Shown here in pieces: positions 59,767 through 64,000 of a stretch of 64,000 nucleotides of DNA (its first letter is position 1; each line of letters opens with the position of its first letter). The notes beneath the pieces are model-generated. The model worked only from the letters and a program-made list of their open reading frames with translations. It had not been told where the DNA came from and did not search any database. The position numbers and the translations under genes are program-made. The stretch is from Labilithrix sp. GTDB taxonomy: Bacteria > Myxococcota > Polyangia > Polyangiales > Polyangiaceae. Location: NCBI GenBank assembly GCA_028287035.1, contig JAQBQL010000188.1, positions 1 to 64,000 of the forward strand, given 5' to 3'.

Positions 59767-60528
59767 ATGGCCATCGAGATCCACGACGTCCGCGCCATCG
59801 CGCGCCTCCGCAAGGCCGGTGAGGTCGCGGCGGCGACGCTCGCGTACGTCGGGCAGCGACTCCACGAGGGCGTCTCCACCGCGACCATCGACGCGTGGGT
59901 CCGCGAGGACACGAAGCGGCGGGGCGGCACCCCGAGCCAGCTCGGCTACAAGGGCTTTCCGGCGGCGGTCTGCACGAGCAAGAACCACGTCGTGTGCCAC
60001 GGCATCCCGCGGCGCGACGAGATCCTCGGGCCGGGGGACATCGTGAACGTCGACGTCACGACCAAGCTCGACGGCTTCCATGGCGACACGTCCGCGACCT
60101 TCATCATCGGCGAGGCGTCCGCGGAGGCGAGGCACGTGGTCGACGTGGCGCGGCGCGCGCGGGACGCCGGCATCGCCGTCATCCGCGAGGGGGTCCGGCT
60201 CGGCGACGTGGGGGCCGTCATCGAGGCGCTCGCGCGGAGCGAGGGCTGCAGCATCGTTCGCGAATTCGGCGGCCACGGGATCGGCCAGCGCATGCACATG
60301 GACCCGCACGTCTCGCATCACGGGCCGAAGGGCAGTGGGCTCCGTCTCAAGGCGGGGATGGCCATCACCATCGAGCCGATGGTCAACCTGGGCACCGGCG
60401 CGATCCGCATGCTCGAGGACGAGTGGACGGTGGTGACCGCCGACGGTCGGCTCTCGGCGCAGTTCGAGCACACGGTCCTCGTCACGCGGGACGGCCACGA
60501 GGTCCTCACCGCGCCCGCCGCCGGCTGA
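59767..60528 (+). CDS. map: Type I methionine aminopeptidase
   Basis: 253 aa, normal type Ia length. Metal ligands are present: Asp residues in GDIVNVDVTTKLDGFHGDTS, His in IVREFGGHGIGQRMHMDPHV and Glu residues in MAITIEPMVNLG and LSAQFEHTVLV. Substrate His is in AVCTSKNHVVCHGIP. It removes N-terminal methionine from nascent proteins. It lacks the N-terminal zinc-finger extension. Confidence 0.95.
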   Translation: MAIEIHDVRAIARLRKAGEVAAATLAYVGQRLHEGVSTATIDAWVREDTKRRGGTPSQLGYKGFPAAVCTSKNHVVCHGIPRRDEILGPGDIVNVDVTTKLDGFHGDTSATFIIGEASAEARHVVDVARRARDAGIAVIREGVRLGDVGAVIEALARSEGCSIVREFGGHGIGQRMHMDPHVSHHGPKGSGLRLKAGMAITIEPMVNLGTGAIRMLEDEWTVVTADGRLSAQFEHTVLVTRDGHEVLTAPAAG

Positions 60529-60590
60529 TCCGGCCGGTCTCTGCGCGCGTTCCGGGCGCTTGCCGGACGCCGTGCTATGGGAGCCGGCCC

Positions 60591-62675
60591 ATGCGCGTCG
60601 CGCTCGTCTACCCGCCGACCTGTGACCCCACCGCTCCGTACCTCGCGGTGCCCATGTTGACGGGCTTCCTGCGCGAAAACGGCGTCGAGGTCGTGCCCAT
60701 CGACGCCAACATCGAGGCGTTCGACCAGCTGCTCTCGCCCGGGAAGCTCGGCGCGCTGCGGGACCGGCTCGAGGAACGCCTCGCCGAGCTCGACGGCCGC
60801 CGCACGCTCGCGCATGCCGAGCAGCTCGAGCTGGCGGCCCTGGCCCGCGTGCGCGCCGAGGCTCATGCGGTGCCCGATGGAATCGCCGAGGCGAAGGCGA
60901 CGCTCCGTGACGAGGTCCGCTTCTACGACGCCGACGCGTACGCCTCGGCGGTCGCCACCATCGACGCCTCCCTGCGCGTCGTCTCGGCGACCCACCACCC
61001 GCTGCACCTCGACTTCACCGCCTACCGGACGCCGTTCGGGCTGACGAGCATCGAGGAGATCGAGCGCGCGAGCGAGCCTCGCAACGACCCGTTCCACGAC
61101 TACGTGCAAGAGTCATTGATCCCGCGGCTGCGCGCCGAGCAGGTCGACGTGGTCGGCCTCTCGGTCTGCTTCCCCGGCCAGCTCCAGCCCGCCTACGCCT
61201 TTGCGCTCGCGATCAAGAAGGCGCTGCCCGACGTGCACGTGACGTGCGGGGGACCCGGCATCACGCAGATGCTGATCCGCCTGTCGGGCAAGCGCCTCGC
61301 CAACGCGCTCGGGCCGTTCGACACGGCGTGCGTCTACGAGGGTGAGCACACGCTGCTCGGGCTCGTGCGCGCGCTCGAGCAGAAGCGCCCGCTCCGCGAG
61401 TGCGCGAACGTCGTGGTGCGTGACCGCCTGATGGGCGCGCGCTGGATGGCCGGGCACGGCATGGAGGACCTCAAGGTGCTCCCGGCGCCCGACTTCGACG
61501 GTCTGCCGCTCGCGCAGTACCTCGCGCCTCGCCTCGTCCTCCCGTACGACCCGACGCGCGGCTGCTACTGGGGAAAGTGCACGTTCTGTCACTACGGCCT
61601 CGCCGAGGTCGGTACCGCCGCCTACCGCGAGCGCGACGTGGCGCAGATGACGAGCCACCTGCGGGCGCTCACCGAGAAGTACGGCACCCGGCACTTCTAC
61701 CTGTCGCAGGACTCGGTCGCGCCGAAGACGATCGTGCGGTTCTCCCAGGCCATCGTCGACGAGGGGCTCGACATCCGCTGGGCGACCGACCTCAAGCCCG
61801 AGAAGTACCTCACCAAGGAACGCGCCGAGATCCTGCGCAAGGCGGGCGCGGTGGCGTGCGCGCTCGGCGTCGAGTCGGGGTCCGATCGCGTGCTCAAGCT
61901 GATCGACAAGGGCGCGCCGATCGCGGTCGTCGACGACGTCATGGGCCATCTCACGAGCGCCGGCATCGCCGCCGAGGCGATGTGCTTCACCGAGTTCCCG
62001 ACCGAGACGCACGAGGAGGCCCTGTCCACGCTGGAGTTCCTCGAGGAGCGCCGCGAGAAGCTCGCGGTGTACATCGTCGGCGAGTTCGGGCTCACGCACG
62101 GGTCGCTGGTCGCGCAGGAGCCAGGCCGGTTCGGCATCGCCGAGACCTGGGAGCTCGAGGGCGACGACCTCGGGCTCGGGATCTTCTTCGCGCCGGTCAC
62201 GCCGTGGAAGTCGGAGGCCGAGCGCGCCGACGTCGACGACCGCCTCCAGGAGCTCTCGACGGGCTGGGCGCTGCGCACGTATCCGTGGGCCGGCGCCGTG
62301 TCGACCGCGCACACAATCCTCTACTACGATCGCTTCGGCAAGAGCGTGTTCCGCGACCTCGCCGAGCGCGGGCTCGACGAGCGCGTGCTCGGCGACGACG
62401 GCGAGTCCGCGGTGCTCCCGCTGCGCTTCGATCCGAACGAATGCGCGCGCGCCGAGGAGCGCGAGGGCGCGATCTGGTCCACGCTGGTGAACGATCGCCG
62501 GATCGTGGGCCGTGCTCCCTACGAGGCGCTCGCCGCGCAGGCGCCGTCGCTGCGCCCGCGCTCGTCGGCCGTTCCGGTGCGTTTCCAGGTCGGCGAAGAG
62601 CCCGCGGTCGTGACGCCGCGCCGCGCGAAGGTGAAGGGCCGTCGCCCCTCCCACGGGGTCAACACCACGCGCTAG
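60591..62675 (+). CDS. B12-binding-domain radical SAM protein
   Basis: 694 aa. The N-terminal cobalamin-binding-like domain starts VALVYPPTCDPTAPYLAVPM then LTGFLRENGVEVVPIDANIE; a long helical insertion follows, and the Rossmann part resumes with VVGLSVCFPGQLQPAYAFAL and VTCGGPGITQM. The radical SAM core begins about residue 310: PYDPTRGCYWGKCTFCHYGL, with cluster cysteines spaced CX4CX2C, one more than the canonical CX3CX2C. It is followed by FYLSQDSVAPKTIVRFSQAI, CALGVESGSDRVLKLIDKGA and MCFTEFPTETHEEALSTLEF. The DxxH cobalamin motif is not evident, as in several tailoring groups. Substrate unknown; related enzymes do peptide or lipid C-methylation and similar chemistry. No RiPP precursor is adjacent. 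Confidence 0.85.
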   Translation: MRVALVYPPTCDPTAPYLAVPMLTGFLRENGVEVVPIDANIEAFDQLLSPGKLGALRDRLEERLAELDGRRTLAHAEQLELAALARVRAEAHAVPDGIAEAKATLRDEVRFYDADAYASAVATIDASLRVVSATHHPLHLDFTAYRTPFGLTSIEEIERASEPRNDPFHDYVQESLIPRLRAEQVDVVGLSVCFPGQLQPAYAFALAIKKALPDVHVTCGGPGITQMLIRLSGKRLANALGPFDTACVYEGEHTLLGLVRALEQKRPLRECANVVVRDRLMGARWMAGHGMEDLKVLPAPDFDGLPLAQYLAPRLVLPYDPTRGCYWGKCTFCHYGLAEVGTAAYRERDVAQMTSHLRALTEKYGTRHFYLSQDSVAPKTIVRFSQAIVDEGLDIRWATDLKPEKYLTKERAEILRKAGAVACALGVESGSDRVLKLIDKGAPIAVVDDVMGHLTSAGIAAEAMCFTEFPTETHEEALSTLEFLEERREKLAVYIVGEFGLTHGSLVAQEPGRFGIAETWELEGDDLGLGIFFAPVTPWKSEAERADVDDRLQELSTGWALRTYPWAGAVSTAHTILYYDRFGKSVFRDLAERGLDERVLGDDGESAVLPLRFDPNECARAEEREGAIWSTLVNDRRIVGRAPYEALAAQAPSLRPRSSAVPVRFQVGEEPAVVTPRRAKVKGRRPSHGVNTTR

Positions 62676-62698
62676 CCCGCGCGGTCACAGGCTCGCCG

Positions 62699-62746
62699 GG
62701 CGTGAAACCCGGCGCGCAGCGCCGTTCGCCGCAGGCGACTCACGCC
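62699..62746. repeat. Three-way-junction hairpin element
   Basis: Outer arms GGCGTGA (62699-62705) and TCACGCC (62740-62746) enclose two hairpins with identical GCA loops: GGCGC-GCA-GCGCC (62711-62723) and CGCC-GCA-GGCG (62727-62737). The layout is that of a small cloverleaf or a REP-type doublet. It lies between convergent genes. Confidence 0.55.
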
Positions 62747-62779
62747 GACGCTGCCGGCCGCCGAACGCATCCGGGGAGG

Positions 62780-62804
62780 CTCGCGAAGCGAGGGGCGGAG
62801 CCCC
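62780..62804. terminator. Two adjacent hairpins between convergent genes
   Basis: CTCGC-GAA-GCGAG (62780-62792) and GGGGC-GGA-GCCCC (62792-62804) abut each other, 6 nt from the mutS2 stop and about 105 nt after the radical SAM gene. They could terminate transcription from both sides, or belong with the hairpin element at 62699 as a REP-like cluster. There is no T-run. Confidence 0.45.
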
Positions 62805-62809
62805 ACCTG

Positions 62810-64000
62810 TCAAGCGATCCAGGCGACGGTGATTCCGTCGCCGCCTTCGGCTCCGTTGCCGGCGCGGAAGAAGCGGACGTACGGGCTCGCCTTCAGCTCC
62901 TTGCGGACGGCGTCCTTCAACGCGCCGGTGCCGTGGCCGTGGAGCAGGAAGCAGACGTGGCGTCCGTCGTTGATGGAGCGGTCGAGGAACGTGATGGCGA
63001 GCGAGACCGCGTCCTCGGCGCGAAGGCCGCGCAGATCGATGGTGTTGTCGGTCGTCTGCACCGCGGCCTGGAGGCCCGACGGGTCGCGTGACCCGCCGTT
63101 GGCCGGAGCCGCCGCAGGGCCGTGGCTGCTCTTCTTCTTCGCGGGCTCGGCCTCTTCCGGGCGGTCGCCGCCGAGGCGCAGGTCGGCCGGCGGAACCACG
63201 AGCCGCAGCGGGCCGGCCTGCACGCGGACGCTGCCGTCAGCGAGCACGTCGAGCACGTCGGCCTCGGCACGGAGGCGCGGGACCCACACCTTCGCGCCCT
63301 TCTTGAGGGCCGTTCCGGCGCTGATCGCGGGACGCTCCGAGGGCCGGTCCGACGCCCGGTCCTTGAGGAGCAGCGGCTCGAGCTCGCCGCCGATCGCGAC
63401 GCGCGAGGCCACGCGGTCGAGCGCGCGCTCCGCCTCCTTGGCGCCCGCGACGTCGAGCTTCTTCGAGCGGAGGCGCGCCTGGATCTCGCGCAGCTCCTCG
63501 CGCGTGCGGCGGACCGCGCCCATGATCGACTCCGCCTCCTTGGAGAGCTGACGCTGCTCGCGGTCGCGTGCGGCGCGGAGCTCGCCCTCGAGCTGGACGC
63601 GCAACGCGTCGGTCTCGGCCTGCCGCTGCGCGAGCGCGGTGCGGGCGAGGTCGAGCGCCGCGCGTTCGTCGTTGAGCTTCTGCACGACGCTCTCGAACTG
63701 CAGGTCCTCGCGCGTCAGGAACTTCTCGGCGCGCTCGATGACCGTGCTCGGGAGCCCGAACTTGCGGGCGACCGCGAGCGCGCTGGAGCTGCCGGGCAGG
63801 CCCTGCGCGAGGCGGAAGGTGGGGCTCAGGTTCGCGATGTCGAACCCCATGCTCGCGTTCTCGAAGCGATCGTCGGCGAGCGCGAGCGCCTTCAGCCCCT
63901 CGTAGTGGGTGGTCACGACGACCGCGCCGCCGCGTGCGGTGAGCGAGTCGAGCATGCCCGCCGCGAGCGCCTCGCCTTCGCGCGGGTCGGTGCCGCCGGC
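62810..64000 (-). CDS. mutS2: Endonuclease MutS2, C-terminal part (runs off right edge)
   Basis: The last 396 codons are present. It begins at the edge with GGTDPREGEALAAGMLDSLT, the end of the MutS-type ATPase domain (GTDPxEGxALA), then VVVTTHYEGLKALA and FRLAQGLPGSSSALAVARKF, the MutS2 signature. A long charged coiled coil follows (about residues 80-180 of this part), then a KOW/beta region. A Smr nuclease domain ends the protein: TIDLRGLRAEDAVSLAITFL, VCFLLHGHGTGALKDAVR, with the LDLRG and HGxGxG motifs complete. MutS2 acts on branched DNA and on collided ribosomes in some bacteria. Confidence 0.95.
   Translation of the reverse strand, partial: AGGTDPREGEALAAGMLDSLTARGGAVVVTTHYEGLKALALADDRFENASMGFDIANLSPTFRLAQGLPGSSSALAVARKFGLPSTVIERAEKFLTREDLQFESVVQKLNDERAALDLARTALAQRQAETDALRVQLEGELRAARDREQRQLSKEAESIMGAVRRTREELREIQARLRSKKLDVAGAKEAERALDRVASRVAIGGELEPLLLKDRASDRPSERPAISAGTALKKGAKVWVPRLRAEADVLDVLADGSVRVQAGPLRLVVPPADLRLGGDRPEEAEPAKKKSSHGPAAAPANGGSRDPSGLQAAVQTTDNTIDLRGLRAEDAVSLAITFLDRSINDGRHVCFLLHGHGTGALKDAVRKELKASPYVRFFRAGNGAEGGDGITVAWIA

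Noticed and set aside
59895..60590. In-frame upstream extension of the radical SAM frame
   Set aside because: It overlaps map in another frame and is Arg/Gly-rich without motifs; the cobalamin-type domain begins cleanly at ATG 60591.

Overview
The window is very GC-rich and gene-dense. It reads as a chromosomal segment of a myxobacterium (Myxococcota), probably from the Sorangium/Polyangium side of the phylum. This is an inference from content: a Myxococcus-type cysteine-rich repeat (DUF4215) lipoprotein with SBBP beta-propeller repeats, a pilC-pilS type IV pilus pair, a Hanks-type kinase, many lipoproteins with Ala/Asp/Gly-rich linkers, a fused VWA-FHA protein, a UPF0158 protein, and frequent GTG/TTG starts with 1-4 nt overlaps inside operons. 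No rRNA, tRNA or CRISPR array was recognised.

Left flank (1-8.9 kb): a MoxR ATPase / DUF58 / TgpA-like transglutaminase operon (minus strand, running off the left edge), a divergent lipoprotein, an IS200-like REP-associated transposase with a 22-bp palindrome at its start, a GNAT acetyltransferase, exonuclease III, a DUF3089 hydrolase lipoprotein, and a tandem family of small outer-surface lipoproteins (one frameshifted copy, one intact copy, one remnant).

Accessory island (about 9-31 kb): a polymorphic-toxin and mobile-gene graveyard. It holds an orphan Imm53 immunity gene behind a broken HINT-type pretoxin, a KAP-family P-loop NTPase interrupted by one in-frame TGA, a serine/threonine kinase, an intact EndoU-nuclease toxin with a candidate immunity gene 1 nt downstream, a decayed AAA+ ATPase, a giant SpvB/FG-GAP/YD-repeat (Rhs) protein ending in a HYD1-like ADP-ribosyltransferase domain followed 8 nt later by a candidate immunity gene, and an IS3 transposase scrap. 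A repeat of about 115 bp lies just upstream of both the EndoU toxin gene and the SBBP lipoprotein gene 13 kb away. Most reading-frame breaks seen in the window fall between 8 and 29 kb and are single-base indels, often in G or C runs.

Right part (31-64 kb): ordinary chromosome with intact genes. These are an outer-membrane-like protein, GNAT, a CPA2 antiporter fused to a PTS EIIA domain, NAD-type isocitrate dehydrogenase, an alpha/beta hydrolase, a repeat lipoprotein, an M16 peptidase with a PpiD-like periplasmic isomerase, a PilZ protein, a polyamine-synthase-like membrane fusion, VWA-FHA, an MlaC-like protein, pilS, pilC, a serine beta-lactamase-like protein, an ABC1/UbiB kinase, a PAS sensor kinase, glpK, an overlapping four-gene run (UPF0158, periplasmic protein, cation diffusion facilitator, BMP-type binding protein), a LysR fragment divergent from map across a palindrome, a B12-binding radical SAM enzyme, and the C-terminal part of mutS2 at the right edge. 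A cluster of small hairpins separates the last two genes.
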